Positions 46,701-59,715 are shown, counted from the stretch's first letter. The stretch: DNA of 64,000 bases from Trochalopteron elliotii (GCA_024734555.1 JANPWX010000548.1:367842-431841), one strand, 5' to 3'. The notes: generated by a model not told the origin, from the letters alone. Made by a program: numbers and translations.

Positions 46701-48157
46701 CCTTTGAAATTGCAACATTCTTTTAAAAGTGAAAACAGACAGAAAAGCTGCCAGTTTTCCAGTATGTTTGTGAATAAATTCCCTTACCTTTTTCCCCAAA
46801 TAAAAGACTGGTTATCTCTGTGGAGGAGACTCTCCAGTACAGAAACCCAAATGCCTTATCAGAGATGTAGATTTCAGGACAGACAGTACATTGCCTGTAA
46901 ACTTGCAGCTCAGATGACAGATGGAAACCTGATAAAGTGAGTGTGCTGATCACTGCACAGAGATTAGACTGTCTAATTTGCATCTTGTCTTCCAATAATG
47001 TTTGCTCTGTTTTTGACTTCAAATGTACCTGAGCTTTAAACACAGGCATTTGGGCCCCGAGCTTATTTAAACTTTATTTTTTTCAAGTGGAATATTTCTG
47101 TTTAGCTGGATTTTAGTCCTGCATCTGACAAAATGCAAACACTCTAAGGAAAGTGTGCCAGCATCTCTGCTCCCTCAGAATTCACCGTGGGGGCTTTGTC
47201 TGGCCCTGCACTCTAAGCAGCCAAGCTTCTGAGTTTTTTGTGCTTAGCAAAGTGTCTCAAGTATCTCTTTGAGAATTCCACTCTGAAGGGTATGTCTGAG
47301 AAATATCTCCTCTTCCCCAAAGTGCTGGGGCATTTTCTAGCTGGATAAGCCTGTTCCCCTTGAGAGACAGACAGGAGGGAGCTTAGGGCCCTTCTTGAGG
47401 GCCAAACTCCCCAGGCACTGTGGAGGTGGGTTGACATTAGCTAGCCTGCACAAATATTTACTTGCATCTTTGCCACTTTCAGATTCTGTCTCTCTTGTTT
47501 ACTCTCCTCTGTCCCTGCCTATCATGTTTCTTTCCTGGCTGTTGCCATTTCCATGTCATCTTTCTGTTCTGTGCCCTAAACTAAAGCGCGTTTGTCAGTC
47601 GTTATCTGAAAGGCTCTTTATTAATAGGCACAAATAGCAGTTCTAGTGCCTAATGCACATAACTCTAGTATCACTACTGTTCCTATGAGGTACCCAAATG
47701 CTCTTCCTGCTGGGCATTACAAGGAAAACTTCATTTCATCCATTCAGTGTGTAAAGATTTGTAGGAGCAGAAGAGAGGAGGCTGAAGGAGGGGCAGCAAT
47801 GAAAAGCTGGATCTCCTTTCCTTACTTTCCCATCATTTTCACTGGAGTACTCTGAAATTCCACAGGGTAGGAGATGTTCATGTTATTTAACCTGTATGAA
47901 TGGCAGTGGGTGTTTGTGGCATTGTACATGTCAACAGAATATGGCTTGAAGTGCTTAAAAATTGCTCTGGGATGGTTGAAGTGGGATGTGCTCTTTAAAC
48001 AGGCCTCTGTAAATTTGAGTAAGATCATGTCAAGCAGTTTGAATAGATTCCCACTCATCTTGAACAGAAAAGGTTTAATTTCAAGCAGTTCTGCTTTCTT
48101 GTGAGTTGAAGACATTCACCATCCGTGGGATGGAGACCTTGTCCCTCTGAGGAGGAG
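40731..48157. other. Intergenic DNA, no gene supported
   Basis: Contains A-runs near 40900 and 43100 and a direct repeat at 46098-46146. A moderately GC-richer patch at about 42000-42260 has no recognised content. The open frames, such as 43820-44167 plus and 46723-47049 minus, are unrecognised. Confidence 0.55.
46098..46146. repeat. 19-bp direct repeat
   Basis: ATAATAATACCCAAGTTGT occurs at 46098-46116 and again at 46128-46146, with 11 bp between. It is a small local duplication. Confidence 0.92.
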
Positions 48158-48205
48158 ACCAGAGAAAACTGGTTTCAAGTAACCAGAGAAAACTGATTTC
48201 AAGCA
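48158..48205. repeat. 24-bp tandem duplication, two units
   Basis: Two adjacent 24-bp units start ACCAGAGAAAACTG and differ at two positions. The duplication lies directly beside the CR1 fragment that follows. Confidence 0.92.
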
Positions 48206-48213
48206 GCTGATAA

Positions 48214-48548
48214 CAGAATCACAGGACCACCAGGGCTGGAAGAGACTTCCAAGGTCATCGGATCCAGCTGTAAACCCAGAACCATGATAATCATCCCTAA
48301 ACCATGTCCCCCAAAATCCTGCTTTGGAACTTAGCATCCATTTCTAACCATGCCTTTTGAAGAAGGTGGAAAACCCCTCAGGAACAACAGCTCAAGGAGG
48401 AAGCAGTTTTACCAGCCTTATCCTGGGGTTCTGGATAGTCCAGTGTGTGCTGAGCCATTGAGCACTTTCCCATGCACTGTGGGGAAAGAAGTTTTGATGC
48501 TCATCCAATCTCTCCAGCACTAAACACAGCTCAAACCTTAAGCCTTTT
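48214..48548 (-). mobile_element. CR1 LINE 3' fragment
   Basis: The left part is clear: CAGAATCACAGGACCACC, then 'ggctggaagagacttccaaggtcatcggatccagctg' and 'ctaaaccatgtccc', the reverse of a CR1 3' end. From about 48350 the match is weak and returns near 48484 with 'aaagaagttttgatgctcatccaatct'. The right edge is uncertain. Confidence 0.82.
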
Positions 48549-48912
48549 TTTTCTTTTTTAAGTAGCGATTAATGAGAATCGTGATCTAAAAATTAAAATG
48601 GTAATGAGCTTTTAGCATAATGAAAAGAGCTTGTACAGGCAAGAAAAAGCATTTGTGGGTCTCTGAGTCACATTACTCCCCAAACACAAAAGCAGTTGTT
48701 AGCCTTGGCTGGAATGAGGCATATTGACTTGTTTCATTTTGCACAAAACCCCCTCATGTCACACAGAAAGAGGATGCTCTCAATGTCTCCAGCCCCATAT
48801 TCTGGTGCTCTTATCCATAGCTTTGTTAATTTTGGGCTGAGAAATCATTATACTCATTTTGGATTGATTCTATTTTCCTATGTTTGCACATCCTTATTAT
48901 CTTTCCATCAAA
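48549..48912. other. Intergenic DNA between CR1 copies
   Basis: A short AT-rich block at 48550-48640 with ATTAAT-type cores might be conserved. The rest is unrecognised. Confidence 0.5.
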
Positions 48913-49015
48913 TCATAGACTGGCTTTGGTTGGAAGAGACCTTAAAGATCATCCAGTTCCTACCCCCTGTCACAAGCAGGGACATTTTCCACTGGAAGGT
49001 GGAAGGCACATTTCA
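48913..49015 (-). mobile_element. CR1 LINE 3' end, short copy
   Basis: ATCATAGACTGGCTTTGG, then 'ttggaagagaccttaaagatcatccagttcctaccccctg', then 'agcagggacattttccact' is a clear reverse CR1 3' end of about 100 bp. Confidence 0.92.
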
Positions 49016-50639
49016 AAATGTACCAGAACAGAGTGATGTACAGTCAATGATTTAGGAGTCAAATAAATAGCTAAGGCAGCTTAAATCTGTAGAAAATAAT
49101 GTCATTGTTATGTGCCACAAATTATACCTGGAGTAATTCAGGTGAGATTCAACAAAATTGCTCCAAATGAAAAATAAGTACACTATATTATCTTGATCTT
49201 TCTCTCTCTCAGTGAGTGCAGACAAGAGAAATACCATTTTGAGGAGGGAATGCAAGTGATTTTTGATGAATAACTTGGTTTCTTTTTTTTGGATGAATAT
49301 GTAATATTTTGCAAGTCTCACAAGTGTCCACATATAACAATGAAACTTCTCTCTGTGGCAAAGGCACCTAAGAACACACAAGAATTTGGAAGAGCATACA
49401 AGTTTTAAGCTTGACCTGATAAACAACTCCTTATTAATGTAGCTTGAGTTTGCTCCTCACTGTTGGCTGAATTGATGAGTTGAATAGATGTCCAGGTTTT
49501 TTTATCTGAATTGAGAGTGTATTTCATTTGTGGGGGGAAAAAGGAAAAAAAGCATCATTCGGAAGAAGAGACTTTGTTTTTGAAATAATTTTCTTTCTTT
49601 CTTTTAACATTTACAGAACATTCATCTATTTGAAGTCTGGCTCCCAAATATAACAGGTTTTATCTCAGAGGCATGAAAAAATGTGGTAAATTAAAAAAAA
49701 AAAAAGAAAGAACACATAAAGACTGAACAAGTGAAACAAAATATATTTTAAACTGTTTCCAAGTGTTTTGAGTTGTTTAGGCATAGGCGGTACCTACATT
49801 TGGGGTCTCATGGAGTGTTAGGGATATTTACTGGATATTTTTTCTTTTTCTCTGAATCTGTTTTATGAGCATAATTTGAACCTACCTCATTAAACAAACA
49901 TATATTCTCACAAACAATCCTTTTGCATTTCATGGCAGCAGCTTATCATTCTTCATATTTTTTGGCTCGCTATTCTATTGACTTCTTAAAAAGTTGGAAA
50001 AGTTTGAAAAATAAAAAGTCTTGCTCTCACCAAACAACTTTGAGAAACTTGGTGTGAGTTTTCAAAAGTGTTGGTATAAAGAAAACACCCAATTTGCATG
50101 CTATGTCTGAGGGATTTGTGAGGTTAATTTCCTTGTTCAGCTTTGAAAATCCTGCCTCGAAGACTCAATCTCACAATTCAGTATGGAGAAGGGGAAGGTC
50201 ACAGCAATATTGCCACGTCCAGGACACAGATGGCACCTGTGTCACCAGGACACTCTGGTTCCCTGTAAAGGCTGTTGGAGCAGATCTTGCTTGTATCACC
50301 CTGTTCCTGAGCCCCCTCAGCAGGCAGCTGGGAGATTTAACAGTTCAAAAGGGAATTTTGGTCCTAAAACCCTTGGCCGAGACTCGTCACCTAATGAATG
50401 TGGGGCTTTATCCTCCCTAGCTAGCACAATTGTGGATGCACTTATTAATATCTAATTTGTAACGTACTGGACATGGCTCTCCTGCCAACCCATATGTGCA
50501 AGCTATGTTTGTAACTTCTGTATTTTCTCATCTATCTAATGAGTAAAAGAAAGTGGCCCTCAGAGGGAAGCCTGTGCTGCAAACCTCCCTGTGTGAGGCT
50601 ACTTGTGCAAATGAGGTTTTCAGGAAGGGGAAGGGGGGG
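49016..50639. other. Intergenic DNA, nothing recognised
   Basis: AT-rich with A-runs near 49690. Open frames near 50094-50455 lack recognisable content. Confidence 0.55.
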
Positions 50640-51069
50640 TAAACACTAACTCTTCCAAACGGGTTTACAAAAGAGATACAGTGCACCACATTATGTAACA
50701 GAGCTCTGGCTTTTCACTCGGGGAGACAGACATTAAGGTGCATTAGTACTATCATTTGTATGTCTGTAAATATCAATAAAGTATGTTATTTGGCATTCAC
50801 GTTGACACAATGAAGGACGAGGACTATCCTTTTCAGGAAATTTCACAGAGCCATTCACAAACAAAAGCTCAGTAATTTAATCTTTCAAAAGCTCAATAAT
50901 GCTAAGTTCAAAATTGCAGGTTTTAAACTAATGTACCTGATAAGTAATGATGACAGAATTTAAAAGGTCCATTATTTGGTAATCTAATATTCCCAATCCC
51001 AGTTATCTGTCAAAGAGAATACTCTCCCTTAAACAGCGCTAATGCGTTCACATCTACATTAATCTCTTA
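50640..51069. promoter_or_regulatory. Candidate conserved noncoding element flanking an orphan CpG island
   Basis: AT-rich, non-repetitive, motif-dense sequence with isolated CpGs (50660, 50719, 50801 and 50818). It contains repeated AAAGCTCA.TAAT phrases near 50865 and 50888 and leads directly into the CpG island. Confidence 0.4.
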
Positions 51070-51119
51070 GGGAGAAAAGAAGCATTCTTTAGGGGCTTTA
51101 TCTGCTCCCAAATGTCTGA

Positions 51120-51490
51120 CTCCAGGAGGAGCCATTTCGCAGCGCTGCCGGGGCTGTGTAAATGACTCCGATGTCTTTGTGCGATGGGTGCGATTTCTGA
51201 CGGCTACACACGGCCCGGAGTCCCCGAGAGGCGCTGCCTGCCCGCCCAGCCCGCCGCGCTCCTTTGCACCCTGTGCCCGATGCCTCTGAATCCTCTGCTG
51301 CTTCTCCCCTCCAAAACAAACACCGCGCTTGTGCCTCTGCTCCTGACCTGCTTTTCGTGCACCGTGTGTTGCTGTGCTGGGCAGCACAACTCTGTTTTTC
51401 TGTTGTCATCTCCCACCCGTACTCCAAAAAGTCGCGGGACCGCGGTATCAGTTTGACGGGATTCACAAGGGGACAGCTCGAAAGGGCTGC
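51120..51490. promoter_or_regulatory. Orphan intergenic CpG island
   Basis: About 370 bp hold roughly 28 CpG dinucleotides by eye, including CCGCCGCGC, GTCGCGGGACCGCGG and CACCGCGC, in a region where CpG is otherwise rare. It lies about 36 kb from the FAM204A promoter. Overlapping open frames exist on both strands (the longest is 51553-51098 minus, 151 codons), but none has recognised content. It could be a promoter of an unannotated noncoding transcript, a CpG-rich enhancer, or the first exon of an unseen gene. Confidence 0.72.
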
Positions 51491-51750
51491 TCGTCTCCTT
51501 TCTAGGGAATGAGATGTGATCATATACACAAGAGATAGGATCAGGTGTACCACAGCTGCCCACGGACTCTGAATTCATGCAGTGGTGCCATAGGGAAATG
51601 GAGTCACTCCGTGTGTTCCTTGGATTTGCAGCCAAGGCTCCTTCCTCTCAGCTCATCTCCTCTAGAGAATTTCTCAGCTCTTTGAATCTCATCACTAGGG
51701 AAGGTTTGGGCCTAAAGTAAGCCTGAGTCTGCCCTGTTCCATCCTAAATC
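51491..51750. other. Short intergenic spacer
   Basis: Spacer between the orphan CpG island and the next CR1 copy. Nothing is recognised. Confidence 0.6.
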
Positions 51751-52050
51751 CACAGAACCATAGAATGGTTTGGCTTGGAGGGGACCTTAAAACCATCTGG
51801 GGTTCCGACTCCCTGCCAAGGGCGGAGATGGCACCCACTAGACCAGGTTGCTCAGAGCCCCATCCTACGTGGCCTTGAACATTCCAGGGATGTGTTCCAG
51901 GCATCCACAGCATCTCTGGGCAACTTCTGCCAGTGCCTCACCACCCTCCTAGCAGAAAATTTCTTGCTGACATTTAATCTAAATCTCTCCTCTTTAGGTT
52001 TAAAACAATTACCCCCTGTCCTATCACTACCTAGATGTATAAAAAGGAAC
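51751..52050 (-). mobile_element. CR1 LINE 3' fragment
   Basis: The fragment begins CACAGAACCATAGAATGG, two octamers of the CR1 tail read backwards. It runs through 'cccactagaccaggttgctcagagccccatcc', 'ggccttgaacattccaggga', 'tctgggcaacttctgccagtgcctcaccaccctcc' and 'ccccctgtcctatcactac'. This is the most complete and least diverged CR1 in the window. Confidence 0.95.
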
Positions 52051-55000
52051 TCCTGTGTTCAGGCTGATGCAGGACTTTTCAAAGTGTGTGTGCAATAGAA
52101 TAAAAGCAGTCACCACTTCAGGAACACTGTACTTTTTCCTGGCTGAATTTTTCAAATACTGAAGTAGAACATACATAAGTACACACAGAACTCCTTGTGT
52201 TTTTTATGTCTTTCTCTGTCTTAATTTTCAGAACTTAAAGACGCCACAAATTGACCCAGAAGGAAACTTTTCTAAATCATTATGTGTATCAATATAAAAG
52301 CTTTATTTGCAATGCTGCCTGGAGCACTGAAACAACATGATTTCTCTGTGAATCCTATGGAGCAGCATATAAATACACTTGGCATAGTGTTGTAAGGCAG
52401 TTCTGAAGGTGGTGTTAACACAAAGGTTTTTTGTACAATTCAAAGAAGAGGAGAAATGGTCAGAATTGTGGTATTGTTGAGAAAATGTAGCTGTTTACCA
52501 TGTCTGCAGGCTATTGGTTTGGGAAAGTAGTTGAGTGGAAATTACTTTAAAAAAAATTCCTATCCTGAGTCAGGAAAGAAAGTCTCATATTCACATGAGA
52601 AAGCAGCTCTGTTTAAATTTAGAGAGTGAAACGAAAGGTCCAGTTGAAGGTGTAGTGACTCTCCATGTGTAATGCACTTAGTCCTATGAATAAAGAGGGA
52701 GTACATATTAAAAAATATTAAGTTGCATATTAAAATTACTAAGGAATCTGTCACATTCAATGTAATAAGCAGATGGATGGTTATAATCTGTCATGCATGG
52801 CTGCTTCAAAACAAGACCCCACCACTGCCCAGAGAGCAGAGTGCCCTCCCAGCTCCTGCTGCAAACTGGGAGCTGCCTTGCTGCTGGTGTGGGTGCTGCC
52901 CAGGCAAACTGCCTCCAGGAATCCAGTAAAAGCCTGTTGCCCAAAGAACAGGACTTACTTCAATTAGGAAAATCATCCCAATGGTGAAATTCCCACAGCC
53001 ATTTCCAGGATGCATGGAAGTTGTGGAAATTTGCTAAATTTGCTACATTTGCTGTGGAAAACAAGTGCCTCCATATAGAAACTGAGCCACATATCCAACC
53101 CCTGGCTGGAGAGGAAGATTCAGTTATCAGGCAGCTCCAGGAGAGCTCTTCACCAAGTGTTTAAATCTGCATTCACATTTCAGTGTTTTGTTGAATGATG
53201 GCAAGGGCAGCGAGGATATGGGTGTGACACGTGTAACCCTTGTGGGAACAGTGGATTTATGCACATCCATCCTTACCCCAGGTGTGACACCCAACCTGCC
53301 AGCCCCGAATCTGCCACGGCTGAGGGGATGGGAGGCACAAACACAAACTGAAGAAATGTTTACTCTCTCCCCAGCAGCATTTTGCTCCTGGTTTTCCTCT
53401 GTGGGAGCCTGCAGGGAAAGCTGGCCCCTTTTAATCCCATTAGGCATTTATTTGGTGATGTTTTGAAAAATTTTGAGGGATTGAATTACATTTTCTTGCA
53501 GCTGTGTGACTCAGAGCAATTCATGTTTTCACTGAAGCCATCTCAGTGCCACAATTTACATGGGAAGACCAAATCCAGTGAGCTGGGAGAAGGTGCAGAA
53601 TATTCTTTGTGTTTCTCTGTCTCATTCTGAGCCTTCAAAACCAGGGAGTGCTCAGTTCCCACCTGATATATCTGATTGCCAAAGATAAATTGATCTTTAT
53701 CTACAAAACAAGACCTTTCCTTCTGCTCCCATGAAAGCATCTTTCTGGATGATGTTCAAGCAATTACATATTAAAGAACCTTTGCAATATCAATAATTAA
53801 AAGTAAAGGGGTCAGAGAGTTTGTTGGGTGCTTTCTGTATTTCTAGGTAGTGCCTTCTCAATTTCAAACAAGTTAACTAACAATTTCTGTCTTTAATTGC
53901 TTCTTTAGCCAGATTTTCTTATATTTCATTGCTTGACTGCTCCTTTGGGTGCTTTTAAAAACTCAGTATGTTTGTTTTGATTCATTCTTCTGTTAAATAC
54001 CAGACTTTGCACAGTTTAGTTCAGCTAGCCATCAACTCAGGAATATGAATGTTTTCATTTTTTAGGCTGATCATTCTGTCCTTCTAACAGATAACAGTCA
54101 GTATTCACAACTCACTCAAAAACCTGTTCCAGGCCTGTGTTAAAAAGTCTGGATTTCTCCTCAGGTTTGTGGATTTTCCCCCCCTTTTTTTTTCCTTTTT
54201 CTTTTTCCTCTGAATTTGCTCTACAGGTCTTTAGCTCCAGCTAGTGGCTTACTCCAAAATGCAAATTTTGTCCAGTACCTTAGAAGAAAGGTGCAGTTTA
54301 GTCACAATTCTTATAATATTCTGAAGTGTCTATTGAGAGGGAGAATTATTCAGAGGCATTAGTTCTTCCTGGCTAATTTGAGTTAACCCACAAAATCTTT
54401 AAAATGTAATAAACACACTCCTTTTTCCAATTGCAGGCTCCTGTGTTATCACATTGGGCCAAATTCTGCCCTCAAGTGTAGACTTGCATAGCTCCTCTGG
54501 ACTTCAAAGAGACCAGCTGGTATATGTCTTAAAGCAAAAACCCAGATGTTTTATCAAATAAAAAGCTTTACCTCAGCTCCTACTTTGCACCCTTCTTGTT
54601 GAGAGTTGGTGTAGCTTTTGCACAATATGCACAAACAAAACTGGAAAGCTTTATTTTCAAGTAGGGTTGGAGATTTGGATCCACCTTTGGTGGGATTCCT
54701 TTTCTCTCAGGACTTTGTGGTGCACATGGATCTCTTCTGGCTGTGGAAGTCCCTTGCTCAGCCTGGACTGGTGACAGGGGATTCCCTTGGCACACTGTCC
54801 CCTGGAGGAGTACAAAAAAGGAAGATTTTGGGGGTTCCACTGGAAAGATGGGTTCGTACCCCTGCTGAGAATCTCTCTTAGGTGGATTTGTGCTGAGGTT
54901 CTGCAGATGCAGCCTTGTCCTGCCTTGGTAAATCTGACCCTGCAGCCACAGGCAGGGAGTGCTTGGGAGAAATTGAACACTGGTGTGGAGGGGTGCAGGG

Positions 55001-56999
55001 TATTTCTGTATGAGGAGAGAAATAACTTTTTCCAGGGACAAATGATTGTGTCCTAATTCAATTAATTCACACAACCTGCCCTAATCCTCAGAATTTAATA
55101 TTTAGAGGATAAAAAACAAAATGCAGTTTAATTCATAGAAACCCACACATCACTTTCTCCTCAGGTTTCAACTGGAAGTTTCATTGAAAGTGCAGATAAA
55201 ATAAGTATAATTTAAAACTCTTTTCTTTCCCTCAGCCCCCACCCCAAGAAGTACATATATCCATACTCTGTGGGATAAAAGCACATGGGCAGACACAAGT
55301 CAAGCTTTGTTGTGTAGCTCTCAGCATTGGCACCAATACAGATATGGCTGCCTTGGCAGCACTAGAGGAAACCCATTTGAATTCTACAATCCTCTTGTTT
55401 AAACTCGAAGACTCAAATGTCTGTTGTTTGTTCAAAGACTTTTATTGTTTCCATTTCATTACTTGGTGAACTGGATACTGGGACAGGTGTGTCTGCAGTC
55501 TGTTCATATTGACTGTCCATCTGAGATACCAGATAACATGATAATGCATTCCTGGGTTTCACAAACTTTGTCACTTCTGCCTTAAAACCCTGGCACCCAA
55601 TGTAAATAAATATATCTAGAATATACTAAATTCAATCCAGGTCTCTCTCCAAGGGCAGTAATCTGCTCCTGAAGGCCTAACCTCCCTCATCAGTCAGAAA
55701 TTCTGCTAGTTCTACTCTATTGATTCAATGCTTTTCTGAAGGTGAGAAAAGCACCAGAGTACATTAAGAGGTTTTATGTCAACATCTCAAATGTAGCTTT
55801 TGCCACAGCTGAAGCAAACGAAATATCATCTCTACTATGCTACACCAAGAATACCTGTGCCTGCTCTGATACAGATATTGCTGTATCTCTGCTTTGTCTG
55901 TTAATAAATCTAGGCACAAACTCATGTAGACATGCCATTTATGTGTGGGTATATATATTTATATAAAAAATTATGCATCTGCACACAGTCTTCCACCAAT
56001 TTTTCATTTTCTTATCTCTCACAGATATTTTCATTTAATTCCAATATATCAGAGAGTGACAGAACAAGTAGAATTGTTAAGTGCTTCCTAAGGTTCTGTT
56101 GTCAGTGTTATACCAAGGCAAAAAAATAACATTACTGCTGTAATTTTCTACCAAGTGCACCAACAACACACTTGGGACACACACAGAAGGCTATTGATCC
56201 ACTAGGCCAAGGACCTGAAAATATTTGAAAATGTTCTTTAGAAAAATAAAATAACCCACACTCTTTTTGAATTACTGTGGTCTTTCAAAGTCCATATAAA
56301 GTATTACGCAAGGAGACAAAGCTATTTTACCAGGCAGGCAGATATTCCAAATTACTGGTTCTTAACAAGCATGGTAATACATCAGTCAAAAGCAATAAAT
56401 TTAAACTTAATGAAATCTCAATTTGCCTACAGTGCATTTCACTTTGACATTTTCTACATTGCCACGGTGCTTTGATAAAGTTTTTTAAAATGCAAAGAAA
56501 GTGTCTGTAAGGCTAAAGAGCAGACTTGGTGCCATTGTGCCCAGTGGAACATTACAGTACTTAAGTTCCATCACTATATGCCCTGTGGCAGACTAAGCCT
56601 GAGTGCTAACATAGGTTCAGTTTTCATTATCATCATGTGATTATCCATTTTACTGCATTTAACTGATAATACAACTACCAGCTCACCTTAAAAGAATTAG
56701 CTTGGAGGTTTCATTGCTTTCCAAATGGAATTCATTTGACAAACAAATGACAATTAGCCCAGTCTCCCTGTTCTGTGTCAGGATGGTTTTTGATTGAACC
56801 TAGACCAATTTACAATTTTTAAATGAGTTTAGACATTTACATTTAAAATGTCTAGAGGAAATTAGCCTTGGGACATCTAACAGCCAAAATGCTTTTTGAA
56901 GTTGATTATTATTTGATCTAGTACCCTCTACCTGTACATTTTGTTCTGACTTCAAAGTTTTGGAATGAAAATGCCACCTACACCTCAAAGCACAGGGAA
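52051..56999. other. Intergenic DNA, no gene supported
   Basis: A small run of AAATTTGCT-like units lies at 53027-53052. A slightly GC-richer patch at 54660-55020 has overlapping open frames on both strands (longest 55074-54580 minus) and no recognisable protein. Confidence 0.55.
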
Positions 57000-57600
57000 A
57001 AACTTAAAAGCAGTTTTACTCATTATGTTATGCAAAGAAACCTATATTTTAATATTCGTTTAATATGGTTAGTTAGCTTTAATGACACCAGTTTGACAGT
57101 GTCATAGTTTTCGAATATAAGACATTGATTGAAGTTTCCTGTGCTTGCCGGCGTTTTTTTTTTGTAGAACGAAAGAATATCTTTTGAAGGTGAGATTCAT
57201 ATGCCCCACACTGCCATTCTACCACAGATAGAAGTGTAATCATTTACAGATGAATGCATGTTTTTTGTACAGAGCCAGAAGTATGTTGTCATTTCTGGAT
57301 TATTCTGCGTATCGAAATCTTCATTGATTTTTGTTTTCCTGCATGCTGAATCTGCCCAGCTATATTCACATTGATCTCAAAGCAGGAGGAACTCCTTATG
57401 AAAAAAGGGTTGTCAATAATTCCATTATAAATATGCAGGCCCAGATAACATAGCCATGAAAATCGGTCTGAAATTAGGCACACGGAATCTCAGCCTTGAG
57501 GTAATTTGGATCATACTATTTTTATTTTGTATTATTAATTTATGCAGTTTTTGTAAAGTTAGAAGGCTGCACATTTGGCCACTGCAAAATTATGAGCATA
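57000..57600. promoter_or_regulatory. Candidate conserved noncoding element
   Basis: Unique-looking, motif-dense sequence with isolated CpGs (57057, 57113, 57150, 57154, 57171, 57308, 57314, 57464 and 57482) and homeodomain-like cores, free of repeats except one T-run near 57156. No coding frame. Confidence 0.4.
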
Positions 57601-58043
57601 AAAATAAGTGCTGTTGCTTTTCTGGGTTCTGAGTCTTTAAAAGCTCCATCCAATGCCTATGGGAATCTTACCACTTTCAGAAATAGATGTGCTTTATTTT
57701 AACAAAATCCCTATTTGCCTTGCAAGCAGTAGTGATCACTTGAGCAGTATTTTTAAAAAAAAACATTTAATGACTTTTTTATATGTTTGAGTAGACAAAA
57801 TTACTGCAAAGGAAGGTTTTCTATCATGGATAAGTATAATTTTCTTAAAACAGTTCCTACAAACCCTGCTTAAGAGGGGCTTAGGCTTCTGAGGCCTTAA
57901 GTGTCCAAACAGAGCTGAAAGCAACTGAGATTTTGGAAGAGGCTGGGTTAGAAACCTTGGTCTGAACCAGCACTCCTGTTTTCTCATGCCATGGTTGTTT
58001 ACAGAACCAAAGGAACCCAATCTTGAGGAGTGAAAGAATCTTG

Positions 58044-58062
58044 CATCATCATCATCATCATG
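58044..58062. repeat. (CAT)n microsatellite
   Basis: Six consecutive CAT units. Confidence 0.95.
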
Positions 58063-59700
58063 GCACTGTTTCCTAACTTTCAAGTAATGCCAACTCTTGT
58101 GGGTGTCTGTGTGATCTCAGTTGCCAGTGTTCAAAAAATCCTTCACAACCTCCACAGAATACATCTGATTTTTGCCTGTCCTCAGCTAAAAACATCTGGA
58201 CTCAACTGGGATCCACAGGTTTGGTGCTTCTCCACGTTTGTCACCTGAGAGAACTGACCCAGTAGCTCTAAATATCAAAGCAGGCCTGTACAAATGTAGT
58301 GGGGACTGCTGATTTTAGAGGGAACAAGATGATGATGACACCCTAATTTTACCCTCTTAGGTCAGCCTCCCTGAAATAAGGTGATGATGGGATCACTTTC
58401 TTTGACAGTCAAGAAGAACTGTCCTTCCCCCTTGGCACAGGGAAGAATTTAGGATAAATTCATGCCTATTTTGTCAACTCTGAAGCTTATTGGTTTTGTG
58501 TATTCCCTCCACAAGGCACATAATTCTGCTTCTGCTTTAGATGTGAAGCCTAAGTGCCTTGTTTAGAGTTCCAGATTTTGCTGTGAGGGCTCAAAGATTA
58601 GAAAGTGCATGGGTCTCAGACAGTCTGGGTAAACAAAGATCTATTGAGGCTTGAGCCTCAGTGTTACAGGAGTTATTCCTTGAAGAGGACAAAATCTTCA
58701 GCCTGAGACATTTCCTTGAGTGAAGATTCTCAGAAATGGGGAAAATGTAAATCAAATAATGACCTGGAAAGAACCCTTGGGCAAAATGTGTTTGGCCTGC
58801 AATGATGGGGGCTTGAAAATGTGAGCAAATGTCAGTCAAAAATGTATCATTGCAATCAGCTCAAAGTGATGCTTCCGCAATCTTTCAGAAATAGTGATTA
58901 ATATATTTTCTGTGCCTGCTATACTCTAAAATATGTACCAGTGTGCTAAAAACATTTCAGGTGTACTTGTTGGAAAAACAAGCACGCCAGGGATGGAGGT
59001 CAGAGACAGCTTTCCTGTGAAACCTTTAACTATTAAATTCAAAATCTAGAGTTTTCTACAGCCTAAAAAGCAAGGTTTTAAAAGTAGATATGAAAATCCT
59101 CAAGTAGGCAAGTGTGAATATCTATAAGCTGGGGTGAAAGTGCAGTGGGTGGACTGAAGGCACTATAAATTCAGATTGACTAATGCCTCCAGTATCATCA
59201 TTTAGGAAAATACTGGCTTTACATTCCAATTAACAGAACAACAGCTGGGTGTCTCACTTGGGAAACTTTTTCTTGTAGTACATGCAATGAATTCTCACAA
59301 ATTTCAACAATTTCTTCTCACCAGCTCTGAGAATTTAAGTCTCGTTTTTTGTTCTGATGAAAATGTAGATGTAGGGGATGGTGTGAGTGGCAGTGTTCCT
59401 TTTCTGGAAGGTACAGGATACAGCAACCTGAGCATGAAATGCTCTGTGTCTTCAGGGACTCCTGCTCTCACTGCTCACCCATGTGATACAGGTATTTGGA
59501 GCATGAAGAAATGAAACAGGGGAGAGGCTGAAGATATTTAGATCTAAACATGCTGCTGCAGAAAGAAAAGGAAGTATTTTTAGAGGAGAAAAAAAATGGT
59601 GGAAGTCCAAAACATGGAGCTCATTGACTTCCCTGCTCAAAGTCACCTTTCTCCAGCTCCCTGTATCAGCCTGACCTTATTCACAAGCACACAACTCTCA

Positions 59701-59715
59701 GAGAGAGAGAGAGAG
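59701..59715. repeat. (GA)n microsatellite
   Basis: Seven GA units. Confidence 0.95.

Noticed and set aside
51098..51553. Open frames on both strands of the orphan CpG island
   Set aside because: CpG-rich sequence has few stop codons. None of the frames resembles a known protein, including the PRLHR receptor that might be expected in this direction.
54580..55074. Minus-strand open frame of 164 codons in a GC-richer patch
   Set aside because: Several overlapping frames are open on both strands, as expected from composition. No recognised protein.
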